A stretch of DNA of 64,000 bases, from assembly GCA_040371205.1 (NCBI GenBank), contig AP031382.1, forward strand, positions 744,001-808,000, in the 5' to 3' direction. Position numbers and translations under genes: made by a program. This DNA is from Rhodanobacter sp. GTDB taxonomy: Bacteria > Pseudomonadota > Gammaproteobacteria > Xanthomonadales > Rhodanobacteraceae. Numbering within the stretch: position 1 is the first letter of the stretch; each line of letters opens with the position of its first letter. Shown here one piece after another: positions 22,072 to 32,083 of this stretch. A model generated the notes under the pieces. That model was not told the origin of the DNA. It searched no databases and was given only the letters and a program-made list of their open reading frames with translations.

Positions 22072-23835
22072 ATGCGCACGCATTTCTGCGGCCTCATCGA
22101 CGAGTCGCTGATCGGCCAGACGGTCACCCTCTGCGGCTGGGTCAACAAGATCCGGCTGCAGGCCCACGTCGCCTTCATCGACCTGCGCGACCACGAGGGC
22201 CTGGCGCAGGTGGTGGTGGAGCGCGAGAACGCCGATGCGTTCGCGGTGGCCGGCGAGGTGGGCTACGAGTATTGCCTGCGCGTCACCGGCACGCTACGCA
22301 AGCGCCTGTCGGTGAACGACAAGCTGCGTACCGGCACGGTGGAAGTGCTGGCGGACAAGGTCGAGATCCTCAACGCGGCGAAGGACCTGCCGTTCGCGCT
22401 GCACGAGAATCCCAACGAGGACATGCGGATGACCTACCGCTACCTCGACCTGCGCCGTCCCGAAATGCAGGCGATGATGCGCAAGCGCATCAAGCTGGTG
22501 CAGGCGCTGCGCCGCTACCTCGACGCGCGCGGCTTCCAGGATATCGAGACGCCGATCCTGACCAAGGCCACGCCGGAAGGTGCGCGCGACTACCTGGTGC
22601 CCAGCCGCGTGCATCCGGGCCAGTTCTACGCGTTGCCGCAGTCGCCGCAGCTGTTCAAGCAGATCCTGATGATGGCCGGCTTTGACCGCTACTACCAGAT
22701 CGCACGCTGCTTCCGCGACGAGGACCTGCGCGCCGACCGCCAGCCGGAATTCACCCAGCTCGACCTGGAGTTCGCCTTCGTCGAGGAACGGGACGTGCAG
22801 GACTTCGTGGAGGAACTGATCCGCCACGTGTTCAAGGAAGTGCAGGGCGTGGAATTGGACGCCAGCTTCCCGCGCATGACCTGGGCCGAGGCGATGCGCC
22901 GCTTCGGCTCGGACAAGCCGGACCTGCGCATCGCGCTGGAGCTGGTCGACGTGGCCGACGCGCTCAAGCACGTCGAGTTCAAGGTGTTTGCCGAGCCGGC
23001 CAACGATCCGGCGGGCCGCGTGGCCGCGCTGCGCGTGCCGGGCGGTGCGGCGCTGTCGCGCAAGGAGATTGACGGCCTCGCCGAGTTCGTCGCCAAGTAC
23101 GGCGCGAAGGGGCTGGCGTGGATCAAGGTGGACGACCTTGCCAAGGGCCGCGAAGGCGTGAACTCGCCGGTGGCGAAGTTCCTCGATGACGCGGCGCTGG
23201 ACGCCGTGCTCAAGGCCACGGGCGCCGACTCCGGCGACATCGTGTTCGTGGGCGCCGGCAAGTGGAAAACGGTTACCGACTTCATGGGCGCGCTGCGTCT
23301 CAAGGTCGGCAAGGACCGCGACCTGGTCGAGGACGGCTGGCGTCCGCTGTGGGTCACCGACTTCCCGATGTTCGAATACGACGAGGACGCGCAGCGCTAC
23401 GTGGCCCTGCACCACCCGTTCACCGCGCCGAAGATCGACGACATTGCCGACCTCCGGAGCCACGCCGCCACCGCGGTGAGCCGCGGTTACGACATGGTGC
23501 TCAACGGCAACGAGATCGGCGGCGGCTCGATCCGCATCCATCGGCCGGAGATGCAGAGCGCGGTGTTCGAACTACTCGGCATCGGCGCGGAAGAGGCCGA
23601 GATGAAGTTCGGCTTCCTGCTCAAGGCGTTGAAGTTCGGCGCGCCGCCGCACGGCGGCCTGGCCTTCGGCATCGACCGCATCGCCGCGCTGATGGCCGGC
23701 ACCGAGTCGATCCGCGACGTGATCGCCTTCCCCAAGACCACCAGCGCGCAGGACCTGATGACCGACGCGCCGTCGGTGGTGAGCGAAGCGCAGCTGAAGG
23801 AACTCAGCGTCGCGGTGGCGGTCGAGAAAGCCTGA
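22072..23835 (+). CDS. aspS: Aspartyl-tRNA synthetase
   Basis: Encodes 587 aa, bacterial type. The ATG at 22072 ([24 protein letters not shown]) is the canonical start; the frame is open further upstream with no family similarity. The N-terminal OB-fold anticodon-binding domain is followed by class II motif 2 ([28 protein letters not shown]), the bacterial GAD insertion (about 310-415) and motif 3 ([16 protein letters not shown]). It charges tRNA-Asp with aspartate and may be non-discriminating towards tRNA-Asn in lineages with GatCAB. Upstream gene fmdB is separated from it by the two-component module. A hydrolase gene follows after 39 bases. Confidence 0.98.
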   Translation: MRTHFCGLIDESLIGQTVTLCGWVNKIRLQAHVAFIDLRDHEGLAQVVVERENADAFAVAGEVGYEYCLRVTGTLRKRLSVNDKLRTGTVEVLADKVEILNAAKDLPFALHENPNEDMRMTYRYLDLRRPEMQAMMRKRIKLVQALRRYLDARGFQDIETPILTKATPEGARDYLVPSRVHPGQFYALPQSPQLFKQILMMAGFDRYYQIARCFRDEDLRADRQPEFTQLDLEFAFVEERDVQDFVEELIRHVFKEVQGVELDASFPRMTWAEAMRRFGSDKPDLRIALELVDVADALKHVEFKVFAEPANDPAGRVAALRVPGGAALSRKEIDGLAEFVAKYGAKGLAWIKVDDLAKGREGVNSPVAKFLDDAALDAVLKATGADSGDIVFVGAGKWKTVTDFMGALRLKVGKDRDLVEDGWRPLWVTDFPMFEYDEDAQRYVALHHPFTAPKIDDIADLRSHAATAVSRGYDMVLNGNEIGGGSIRIHRPEMQSAVFELLGIGAEEAEMKFGFLLKALKFGAPPHGGLAFGIDRIAALMAGTESIRDVIAFPKTTSAQDLMTDAPSVVSEAQLKELSVAVAVEKA

Positions 23836-23874
23836 TCCTTAGCTCCTCCGGAGAAGGCGCCGGCTGGGAACCCC

Positions 23875-24507
23875 ATGACCGAACACGTGATCCTGCTGCA
23901 TGGCCTGTGGATGCGCGGCTTCGCGCTGGGCATGCTGCACCGCCGGCTGATTGCCGACGGTTACCGCGTGCACCGCTTCGACTACCTGAGCGTGGCCTCG
24001 TCGCAGCAGCGCATCCTGGCGCGGCTGCAGGCGCAGATGGCCGAATACGCGCCCGACGCGGTGCATCTGGTCGGGCACAGCCTGGGTGGCCTGCTGGCAT
24101 TGCGCGCCTGCCTCGATGTGCCGTCCTTGCCGCCGGGTCGCGTGGTGTGCCTCGGCTCGCCGCTCAAGGGCAGTGCGGCGGCGCGCGCCTTCGCCGCATG
24201 GGGGCGCGGCGGCGAGGCCTTGCTGGGCCACAACCGCGACTTGCTGGAGCAGGGCTTCGAGCGCTGGGACGGCCCGCGCGAAGTCGGCATGATCGCCGGC
24301 CGCCTGCCGTTAGGGCTGGGTGCGATGCTGGGCCAACTCGACGGCGAACACGACGGTACCGTGACGGTGGAGGAAACCCGCCTGCCCGGCGTGTCCGACC
24401 ACTGCGTGGTCGAGGCCAACCATACCGGCCTGCTGTTCTCGCAGGAGGTGGCGCGGCTGGTGGATGCCTTCCTGCGGCATGGCCGTTTCGACGCTGCGGC
24501 GGACTGA
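23875..24507 (+). CDS. Small alpha/beta-hydrolase (lipase-like)
   Basis: Encodes 210 aa. It starts MTEHVILLHGLWMRG, where HG is the oxyanion-hole motif. The nucleophile elbow is GHSLGG (about residues 67-72), a candidate acid is in the HDGTVTVEET segment, and a His is in EANHTGLLFS. There is no signal peptide. The fold and triad suggest an esterase/lipase; the substrate is unknown. It lies 39 bases after aspS on the same strand and may be co-transcribed, as seen in other Xanthomonadales. Confidence 0.85.
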   Translation: MTEHVILLHGLWMRGFALGMLHRRLIADGYRVHRFDYLSVASSQQRILARLQAQMAEYAPDAVHLVGHSLGGLLALRACLDVPSLPPGRVVCLGSPLKGSAAARAFAAWGRGGEALLGHNRDLLEQGFERWDGPREVGMIAGRLPLGLGAMLGQLDGEHDGTVTVEETRLPGVSDHCVVEANHTGLLFSQEVARLVDAFLRHGRFDAAAD

Positions 24508-24543
24508 GGCGGCGGCACTGGCGGTGATCCGCCTGTCTTGCGG

Positions 24544-24549
24544 TAAAAT
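24544..24549 (+). promoter_or_regulatory. Putative -10 box upstream of yebC
   Basis: TAAAAT at 24544-24549, 39 bases upstream of the yebC start, stands out in otherwise GC-rich sequence and resembles a sigma-70 -10 box. The -35 side is not convincing. Confidence 0.4.
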
Positions 24550-24588
24550 CGCCCGATTGTCTTTCTTGAACCGGGTTCGGGTAACGCC

Positions 24589-25317
24589 ATGGGTAGAGGT
24601 CCGTCCATCGAAGGCCGCAAGAACGCCGAGGACGCCAAGCGCGCCAAGGTGTTCACCAAGCTGATCCGCGAGATCACCGTCGCCACCCGCGCCGGCGTGG
24701 CCGATCCCGCGCTGAACCCGCGCCTGCGCGCCGCGGTGGACAAGGCGCTGTCGGCCAACATGCCCAAGGACACCATCGAGCGCGCGATCAAGCGCGGTTC
24801 GGGTGCGGACGGCGCCGGCGAGGAGATGCGCTACGAGGGCTACGGTCCCGGTGGCATCGCGCTGATCGTCGACTGCTTCACCGACAACCCGGTGCGCACC
24901 GTGGCCGACGTGCGCCACGCGCTGACCAAGCACGGCGGCAACCTCGGCACCTCCGGTTCGGTGGCCTTCCAGTTCACCCGCTGCGGCGAGCTGGTGTTCG
25001 CCACCGGCGGCGACGCGGCGAAGGAAGAGAAAGTGCTCGAAGCCGCGCTGGATGCCGGCGCCGACGACGTGGTGAACGAACACGGCGAGAGCACCGTGCT
25101 CTGTGCGCCGGAAAATTTCGAGGCCGTGCAGCAGGCGTTGGCCGCGGCCGGTCTGGAATCCGAGCACGCCGGCGTGAGCATGCGCCCCAACAACCGCACC
25201 GCGGTGAGCGGCGACGCGCTGGATGCGCTGCACACGCTGCTGGAGAAGCTCGATGCGCTGGACGACGTGAGCGAGGTCTACCACAACGCCCTGCTGCCTG
25301 CCGAGGCCGGCGAGTAA
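24589..25317 (+). CDS. yebC: YebC/PmpR family (TACO1-like) regulatory protein
   Basis: Encodes 242 aa, full length. The start [32 protein letters not shown] is characteristic, as are [54 protein letters not shown] and SGSVAFQF. YebC-family proteins were described as transcription factors and more recently as ribosome-associated factors easing translation of proline-rich stretches. It precedes ruvC, the conserved yebC-ruvCAB order. Confidence 0.96.
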   Translation: MGRGPSIEGRKNAEDAKRAKVFTKLIREITVATRAGVADPALNPRLRAAVDKALSANMPKDTIERAIKRGSGADGAGEEMRYEGYGPGGIALIVDCFTDNPVRTVADVRHALTKHGGNLGTSGSVAFQFTRCGELVFATGGDAAKEEKVLEAALDAGADDVVNEHGESTVLCAPENFEAVQQALAAAGLESEHAGVSMRPNNRTAVSGDALDALHTLLEKLDALDDVSEVYHNALLPAEAGE

Positions 25318-25348
25318 GCGCGCCTGCGCCTTCGCATCCGTCGTCGTG

Positions 25349-25870
25349 ATGACCCGCATCATCGGTATCGATCCCGGCAGTCAGCGCACCGGCGTAGGCA
25401 TCGTCGACGTCGATGCGCAGGGCAAGTTGTCGCATGTGTTCCACGGCGCGCTGGCCGTGGCCGGCGAGGCGAGTTTTCCGCTGCGCCTGAAACGCATTTT
25501 TGACGAGTTGAATGACATCATCGCGGCCCATCGTCCCGACGAGTGCGGCATCGAGCGCGTGTTCATGGCGCGCAATGCCGATTCGGCCCTGAAGCTGGGG
25601 CAGGCGAGAGGCGCCGCGATCTGCGCGGTGGTGAGTCAGGGGATCGCGGTGCACGAGTACGCAGCGACGGAAGTGAAGCAGGCGGTGGTCGGCAGCGGCC
25701 GCGGCGACAAGACCCAGGTGCAGCACATGATCGGCATCCTGCTCGGGCTGAAAGGGCCGATCCAGGCCGATGCCGCCGACGCCTTGGCGATCGCGGTGGC
25801 GCATGCGCACACCCGTTCCAGCCTGCAGCGCGTGGGCATCCCGCGCACGGCGTGGAGGCGTCGCCGATGA
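25349..25870 (+). CDS. ruvC: Crossover junction endodeoxyribonuclease RuvC
   Basis: Encodes 173 aa from the ATG at 25349; a GTG one codon earlier is also possible. [20 protein letters not shown] carries the first catalytic Asp (D8), [12 protein letters not shown] the catalytic Glu, and the C-terminal [15 protein letters not shown] the remaining acidic residues. It resolves Holliday junctions by dual incision after RuvAB branch migration. The stop overlaps the ruvA ATG (ATGA), so the genes are translationally coupled. Confidence 0.97.
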   Translation: MTRIIGIDPGSQRTGVGIVDVDAQGKLSHVFHGALAVAGEASFPLRLKRIFDELNDIIAAHRPDECGIERVFMARNADSALKLGQARGAAICAVVSQGIAVHEYAATEVKQAVVGSGRGDKTQVQHMIGILLGLKGPIQADAADALAIAVAHAHTRSSLQRVGIPRTAWRRRR

Positions 25871-26463
25871 TCGGCCGTCTGCGCGGTGTCCTCGTGTCGA
25901 AGCAGCCGCCGTGGCTGCTGGTGGAAGTGGGCGGTGGCGTCGGCTACGAGCTGGAAGCGCCGATGTCCACCATCTACGACCTGCCGGGGCTGGGCAAGGA
26001 AGTGACCCTGCTCACCCATTACGCGCAGAAGGAAGACAGCGTCTCGCTGTACGGCTTCCTCACCGAGGCCGAGCGCGCGCTGTTCCGCAACCTGCAGAAG
26101 GTCTCGGGCATCGGCGCGAAGATCGCGCTGGCCGTGCTTTCCGGCGTATCGACCAACGATTTCGCGCGGCTGGTGCAGGCCGGCGACGTGGTCGCGCTCA
26201 CCAAGATCCCCGGCATCGGCAAGAAGACCGCCGAACGCATCGTGGTGGAGCTGCGCGACCGCGTGGACGGCATGGCGGTGAGCCTTCCCGGCGCCACGCC
26301 CGCGGGCGCGCCGCTCGACGCGGCCGGCGAGGCCGCCGTGGCGCTGCAGCAACTCGGCTACAAGCCGGCGGAAGTGGCGCGCCTGGTGCAGAAAGTCGCC
26401 GCCGACGGCGACAGCGCCGAAACCATCATCCGCAAGGCGCTCCGCGCCGCGCTCGGGAGTTGA
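25867..26463 (+). CDS. ruvA: Holliday junction DNA-binding protein RuvA
   Basis: Encodes 198 aa. The N-terminal OB domain ([30 protein letters not shown]) is followed by two helix-hairpin-helix motifs ([18 protein letters not shown] and [22 protein letters not shown]) and a C-terminal RuvB-binding domain ([21 protein letters not shown]). It binds four-way junctions and loads the RuvB motor. Coupled to ruvC upstream; kup starts 3 bases after its stop, so ruvB is separated from it by a 1.9-kb transporter gene. Confidence 0.97.
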   Translation: MIGRLRGVLVSKQPPWLLVEVGGGVGYELEAPMSTIYDLPGLGKEVTLLTHYAQKEDSVSLYGFLTEAERALFRNLQKVSGIGAKIALAVLSGVSTNDFARLVQAGDVVALTKIPGIGKKTAERIVVELRDRVDGMAVSLPGATPAGAPLDAAGEAAVALQQLGYKPAEVARLVQKVAADGDSAETIIRKALRAALGS

Positions 26464-26466
26464 ATC

Positions 26467-28362
26467 GTGAGTAATGAAGCCAACTACGGCGAAGCCGAAA
26501 CCAAGCGGCGCCTCGCGGCGCTGGCGCTGGGAGCCATCGGCGTCGTCTACGGCGACATCGGCACCAGTCCGCTGTACACGCTGCAAAGCACATTGAATCT
26601 GGATGGCTTGAAGCCCCGGCCGGAAAGCATTTTCGGCGTGTTGTCGTTGATCTTCTGGGCGCAGATCATCGTGGTGTCGCTCAAGTACGTGGTGTTCATC
26701 ATGCGCGCCGACAACAAGGGCGAGGGCGGCATCATGGCCCTGATGGCCTTGGCCTTGCGTAGTGTGCGCGAGCAGCCGCGGTTGCGCTGGGGGCTGGCGA
26801 TCCTGGGCATCTTCGGCGCAGCGCTGTTCTACGGCGACGGCGTGATCACGCCCGCGATTTCCGTGCTGGGCGCCGTGGAAGGCGTGAAGGTGGCCGCGCC
26901 CGCCCTGGCGCATTGGGTGGTGCCGTTGACGGTGGCCGTGCTGTTCGTGCTGTTCTGGCTGCAGCGTCGCGGCACCGGTCACGTCGGGCGCCTGTTCGGC
27001 CCGGTGATGGTGGTGTGGTTCGTGGTGATCGCACTGCTCGGCGTGAGCATGATCCTGCGCAATCCGCACGTCCTGCTGGCGGTCAATCCGATGTACGGCG
27101 TGCACTTCTTTTTCAACCACGGGGTCAAGGCGTTCATCTCCCTCGGCGGCGTGGTGCTGGCGTTGACCGGCGCGGAGGCGCTGTATGCCGACATGGGTCA
27201 TTTCGGCAAGCGCCCGATACGCATGGCCTGGTTCGGTTTCGTGCTGCCGGCGCTACTCCTGAATTATTTCGGCCAGGGCGCGCTGCTGCTGGACCACCCG
27301 GAGGCGATCGACAACCCGTTCTTCAAGATGGTGCCGAGCGTGATGCTCTATCCGATGATCGGACTGGCCACCGTGGCGGCGGTGATCGCTTCCCAGGCGG
27401 TGATCTCCGGCGCGTTCTCGATGACCCGCGAGGCGATGTCGCTGGGTTATTCCATGCGCATGCCGGTGGTGCACACCTCGCGCGAGATGTCGGGGCAGAT
27501 CTTCATTCCTTGGGTCAACAATTTCCTGTTGGTGATGGTGCTGTTCGCGGTGCTGCATTTCGGCAGCTCCGACTCGTTGAGCGCCGCCTACGGCATCGCG
27601 GTGACCGGCACCATGGCCATCACGACCATCCTGGCGCTGTTCGTGGCGCATCATCAATGGCGCTGGAACGTGCCGTTGCTGATCGTGGTGGGCGTCTGCC
27701 TGCTGACCATCGACCTGTCGCTGTTCGGCGCCAACATCATCAAGATCGAGGCCGGCGGCTGGTTCCCGCTGGTGCTCGGCGTGGCGGTGTTCGCGGTGAT
27801 GACCACCTGGCGCCGTGGCCGCGAACTGGTGGTGCGCGAGATCAAGCAGGGTGGTCTGGCGCTGGCGCCGTTCATCCAGGCGATGCAGAAGCATTCGCCG
27901 CTGCGTGTGCCGGGCACGGCGGTGTTCCTCACCGCCAACCAGGATGCGGTGCCGCACGCGTTGCTGCACAACCTCAAGCACAACAAGGTGCTGCACGAGC
28001 GCAACGTGCTGCTGACGGTGGAAATACTCGAAACGCCCGTGGCGGACGCCGAGGAGCGCATCCAGATAAATTCCTTGGGCGACGATTTCCACGGGCTCGA
28101 GCTGCGCTTCGGTTTCGCCGAGGACCCCAACATCCCGCTGGCGCTGTCGATGTGCGCCAAGGACGGCCTGCCGTTCGACATGATGGACACCACGTTCTTC
28201 CTGTCGCGCGAGAACGTGGTGGCCGACAAGCGCCGTCCCGGCATGGCGCTCTGGCGCGACAAGCTGTTCGCGTTCATGGCGCGCAACGCCTTGCCGGCCA
28301 CGGCGTACTTCCAGATCCCCGGCAACCGGCTGATCGAACTCGGGGCGCAGGTGGAAATCTGA
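26467..28362 (+). CDS. kup: Low-affinity potassium transporter Kup
   Basis: Encodes 631 aa from a GTG at 26467, immediately after ruvA. KUP/HAK/KT signature GAIGVVYGDIGTSPLYTLQ is followed by about 12 transmembrane helices up to about residue 455 (GEGGIMALMALALR, FYGDGVITPAISVLGAVEG, GAEALYADMGHFGKRPIRMAW) and a soluble C-terminal domain. It takes up K+ with H+ across the inner membrane. The gene sits inside the ruv cluster, between ruvA and ruvB, with no terminator before it, so it is probably co-transcribed with ruvCA. Confidence 0.97.
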   Translation: MSNEANYGEAETKRRLAALALGAIGVVYGDIGTSPLYTLQSTLNLDGLKPRPESIFGVLSLIFWAQIIVVSLKYVVFIMRADNKGEGGIMALMALALRSVREQPRLRWGLAILGIFGAALFYGDGVITPAISVLGAVEGVKVAAPALAHWVVPLTVAVLFVLFWLQRRGTGHVGRLFGPVMVVWFVVIALLGVSMILRNPHVLLAVNPMYGVHFFFNHGVKAFISLGGVVLALTGAEALYADMGHFGKRPIRMAWFGFVLPALLLNYFGQGALLLDHPEAIDNPFFKMVPSVMLYPMIGLATVAAVIASQAVISGAFSMTREAMSLGYSMRMPVVHTSREMSGQIFIPWVNNFLLVMVLFAVLHFGSSDSLSAAYGIAVTGTMAITTILALFVAHHQWRWNVPLLIVVGVCLLTIDLSLFGANIIKIEAGGWFPLVLGVAVFAVMTTWRRGRELVVREIKQGGLALAPFIQAMQKHSPLRVPGTAVFLTANQDAVPHALLHNLKHNKVLHERNVLLTVEILETPVADAEERIQINSLGDDFHGLELRFGFAEDPNIPLALSMCAKDGLPFDMMDTTFFLSRENVVADKRRPGMALWRDKLFAFMARNALPATAYFQIPGNRLIELGAQVEI

Positions 28363-28387
28363 TCGCTTCGCGGTCAGCCTGCGGAGC

Positions 28388-28460
28388 CTGGGCGGGCGCA
28401 GCCCGTCCAGGCGAGTCAAGGATGCGCGGGAAAGCCCGTTTTGGACGCATGAGTAAGCCG
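28388..28460. repeat. Paired hairpins after kup (terminator or dispersed element)
   Basis: A hairpin CTGGGCGGGC-GCA-GCCCGTCCAG (28388-28410, one G-T pair) is followed by a nested dyad ATGCG (28432-28436) / CGCAT (28446-28450) enclosing CGGG-AAAG-CCCG-TTTT. The second hairpin with its T4 could terminate kup transcription. The AGTAAGCCGCTC...CTTGCTTTTCGCTCC tail resembles dispersed intergenic sequences I associate with Xanthomonadaceae, but no second copy is in the window. Confidence 0.4.
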
Positions 28461-28515
28461 CTCTTGCTCTTGCTTTTCGCTCCTTTTCCGCAGCCAGTGC
28501 CGCCATAATGGCGCC

Positions 28516-29557
<1,042 letters not shown>

Positions 29558-29565
<8 letters not shown>

Positions 29566-29968
29566 GCGCCAACCTTTCCGCTGGCCGGTGCGGGTGTACT
29601 GGGAGGACACCGATGCCGGCGGCGTGGTCTACCACGCCAGTTACCTGCGCTTTCTGGAGCGTGCCCGCAGCGAGTGGCTGCGGACGCTGGGCGTCAACCA
29701 GATGGCTTACAAGGAACGCACCGGGCTGGCCTTCCTGGTGCGCGAGATGCAGCTGGACTTCCTGCGCGCTGCCCTGCTGGACGATGAACTGTCGGTCAGC
29801 GTGGCCGTCAAGGAACGGCGCGCAGCCAGTATCCTGTTCAGCCAGACGATAGACCGTGCCGACGGCACCTGCCTGGTTCGCGCCAGCGTGCGGGTCGCCT
29901 GCGTGGACACCCGGCGCATGCGCCCTGTGCCCATGCCCGCGGATCTGTTTCCCGAAACCAGCCCCTGA
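29558..29968 (+). CDS. ybgC: Tol-Pal system-associated acyl-CoA thioesterase YbgC
   Basis: Encodes 136 aa from the ATG at 29558, 8 bases after a GCGGGGGA box; an ATG at 29549 is also in frame. The hot-dog-fold thioesterase signature is [30 protein letters not shown], including the active-site Asp in DTDAGG. It hydrolyses short-chain or hydroxyacyl thioesters and is the first gene of the Tol-Pal cluster in most Gammaproteobacteria. It overlaps ruvB by 8 bases and precedes tolQ by 31 bases. Confidence 0.95.
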
Positions 29969-29999
29969 CCACCTTGCCGACGCGGAGTACCCCAAGCCA

Positions 30000-30683
30000 A
30001 TGAACGGCGGACTGAATGTTTTCGACCTGATCACCAACTCCAGCCTGCCGGTGAAGGGCGTGCTGCTGATCCTGGTGATCTTCTCCTTCATGTCGTGGGT
30101 CATCATCATCCGCAAGTTGAGCCAGACCAAGGCGGCGCTGGAGAACGCGGAAAACTTCGAGGAGCGTTTCTGGTCCGGCGGCGATCTGGCGCAACTGTTC
30201 CGCGAAGTGAGCAACCGCGGCGCGGAAGGCGGCCTGGAAACCATCTTCGAATCGGGCTTCCGCGAATTCGCCCGCCAGCGCCAGCGCAAGACCCACGACA
30301 CGCGCGGCGTGATCGAGGGCGCCGAGCGCGCGATGCAGGTGAGCAGCACCCGCGAGGTCGGCGCGCTGGAGCGCAACCTGGAATTCCTCGCCAACGTCGG
30401 TTCGATCAGCCCCTACGTGGGCCTGTTCGGCACGGTGTGGGGCATCATGGGCGCCTTCCAAGGCCTGGGCGACATGAAGGACGTCACCATCGCCGTGGTC
30501 GCCCCGCACATCTCCGAGGCGCTGATCGCCACCGCGATGGGCCTGTTCGCGGCGATCCCTGCGCAATGGATGTACAACCGCTTCGCCACCAAGGTGGAGC
30601 GCATCGCCTCGCGCTACGACGTGTTCCAGGAGGAGTTCTCCTCCGTGCTGCAGCGGCAGGTCCAGGCCGACGACGTGGCCTGA
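30000..30683 (+). CDS. tolQ: Tol-Pal proton channel subunit TolQ
   Basis: Encodes 227 aa of the MotA/TolQ/ExbB family. An N-terminal transmembrane helix (VKGVLLILVIFSFMSWVIIIRKL), a cytoplasmic loop, and two further helices (VGSISPYVGLFGTVWGIMGAF and ISEALIATAMGLFAAIPAQWMYN) are visible. With TolR it uses the proton motive force to drive TolA during outer membrane constriction at division. Its position in ybgC-tolQRAB-pal supports TolQ rather than ExbB. Confidence 0.96.
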   Translation: MNGGLNVFDLITNSSLPVKGVLLILVIFSFMSWVIIIRKLSQTKAALENAENFEERFWSGGDLAQLFREVSNRGAEGGLETIFESGFREFARQRQRKTHDTRGVIEGAERAMQVSSTREVGALERNLEFLANVGSISPYVGLFGTVWGIMGAFQGLGDMKDVTIAVVAPHISEALIATAMGLFAAIPAQWMYNRFATKVERIASRYDVFQEEFSSVLQRQVQADDVA

Positions 30684-30696
30684 CCGGAGTCCCGCC

Positions 30697-31158
30697 ATGC
30701 GCAACGCGAAGCGCCACAAGCGCTACAAGCTGAAATCCGAGATCAACGTCGTGCCCTACATCGACGTGATGCTGGTGCTGCTCATCATCTTCATGGTGAC
30801 CACGCCGATGTTGAACTCCAACGTCAACGTGAACCTGCCGCAGGCCAATGCCAAGGCGCTGCAGGCCAAGAAGGACAACCTGATCGTGCAGGTGGCGAAG
30901 GACGGCTCGCTGTCCCTCATCGTGGGCAGCGGCAAGCCGCAGCCGGTGGACGAGGCCACCCTGCAGGCCAAGGTCAAGGCCTTCCTGGACGCCAACCAGC
31001 AACTCAGCGTGCTGGTGGCCGGCGATACCGCCGGCAATTACGGCGGCGTCTACAAGGTGCTGGCCGACCTGCAGCAGGCCGGGGTGGACAAGGTCGGCCT
31101 GATGAGCGAGCCCGGCAACGCTGCCAGCCAGGGTCAGGGTGCCCATGGACGACCGTAA
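30697..31158 (+). CDS. tolR: Tol-Pal protein TolR
   Basis: Encodes 153 aa of the ExbD/TolR family. A short basic cytoplasmic N-terminus is followed by a single transmembrane helix, PYIDVMLVLLIIFMVTTPML, containing the proton-path Asp23, and a periplasmic domain (SLSLIVGSGKPQPVDE ... VLVAGDTAGNYGGVYKVLADLQQAGVDKVGLMSEP). It partners TolQ in the inner membrane. Starts 13 bases after tolQ, and its end overlaps the tolA start by 14 bases. Confidence 0.96.
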   Translation: MRNAKRHKRYKLKSEINVVPYIDVMLVLLIIFMVTTPMLNSNVNVNLPQANAKALQAKKDNLIVQVAKDGSLSLIVGSGKPQPVDEATLQAKVKAFLDANQQLSVLVAGDTAGNYGGVYKVLADLQQAGVDKVGLMSEPGNAASQGQGAHGRP

Positions 31159-32083
31159 GGGCATCCCGCGCGCGGTGGTGCTGTCCGCGCTGTTGCATCT
31201 GGGCATCGTCGCGTTCCTGTTCCTCGCGGTGCTGCCCTGTACCAGCTACGAAAACTTCGCGAACATGCTGCACTTGCCGGCGTGGATGAATCCGATCACC
31301 TGTTCGCGCCCGCTGGAGCTGAAGGGGCCGGTGATCGAGGCCACCCTGATCGGTCCCACCGGCAGCCCGCCGCCGAAGGCGGTCAAGGTCAAGCCGGTGC
31401 CGAACACGGTGCCGCCGCCGCCCTCGGTGCCGCCACCGCCACCACCGCCGGTGGTGCAGCCCAAGATCGCGCCCTTGCCGCCGCCGCCCCAGCATCCCGA
31501 CGTGAAGGATCAGGAGCGCGTGGTCGAGCAGGGCGTGCAGCAGGCCGAGGAAAAGAAACTGCAGGAAGAAAAGGAGCGCCAGCGCCAGGCCGAGCTGGAT
31601 GCGCAGGCGGCCAAGCGCAAGGAAGAGTTGAAGAAGGTCGACGAAATGCTCGCCCAGATGGATGCGGCCGCGGCGCAGACCAAGAAGCAGGACAGCAAGG
31701 CCAGGCAGGCGAAGCAGCAGCTCGACGATCTCAAGGACGCCAAGGACGACGGCCTGCCCAACCTGCCGAACGCCGCGCAGCGGCAGACCGGCAACAATGC
31801 GCAGAACAGCAATCTGTCCGACGAGTACGCTGCGGCCATTCAGAATGCGGTCACGCCGAATTGGTTAAGGCCGGATAACATGCCGAATGTTCCGTGCAAG
31901 GTGCATATCGTGCAGATGATCGGTGGTGATGTCATGAGCGCTACGGTCGATCCCAGTTGCCCCTACGACGATGTGGGCCGCCGCTCGGTGGAAAACGCGA
32001 TCCTTCGCACCAAGACCTTGCCTTACAAGGGTTTCGAAAGCGTGTTCCAGCGCAACCTGACCATCACCTTCATGCCGCAATGA
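31145..32083 (+). CDS. tolA: Tol-Pal energy transducer TolA
   Basis: Encodes 312 aa from the ATG at 31145; a GTG two codons earlier is the alternative. An N-terminal transmembrane helix (AVVLSALLHLGIVAFLFLAVLPC) is followed by a proline-rich stretch, a charged coiled-coil domain II (about residues 125-200, rich in E, K, Q and A) and a C-terminal domain III with two Cys (VPCKVHIVQM ... DPSCPYDDVGRRSVENAIL), ending FQRNLTITFMPQ. It spans the periplasm to contact TolB/Pal. It overlaps tolR by 14 bases and tolB by 4 (ATGA). Confidence 0.94.
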   Translation: MDDRKGIPRAVVLSALLHLGIVAFLFLAVLPCTSYENFANMLHLPAWMNPITCSRPLELKGPVIEATLIGPTGSPPPKAVKVKPVPNTVPPPPSVPPPPPPPVVQPKIAPLPPPPQHPDVKDQERVVEQGVQQAEEKKLQEEKERQRQAELDAQAAKRKEELKKVDEMLAQMDAAAAQTKKQDSKARQAKQQLDDLKDAKDDGLPNLPNAAQRQTGNNAQNSNLSDEYAAAIQNAVTPNWLRPDNMPNVPCKVHIVQMIGGDVMSATVDPSCPYDDVGRRSVENAILRTKTLPYKGFESVFQRNLTITFMPQ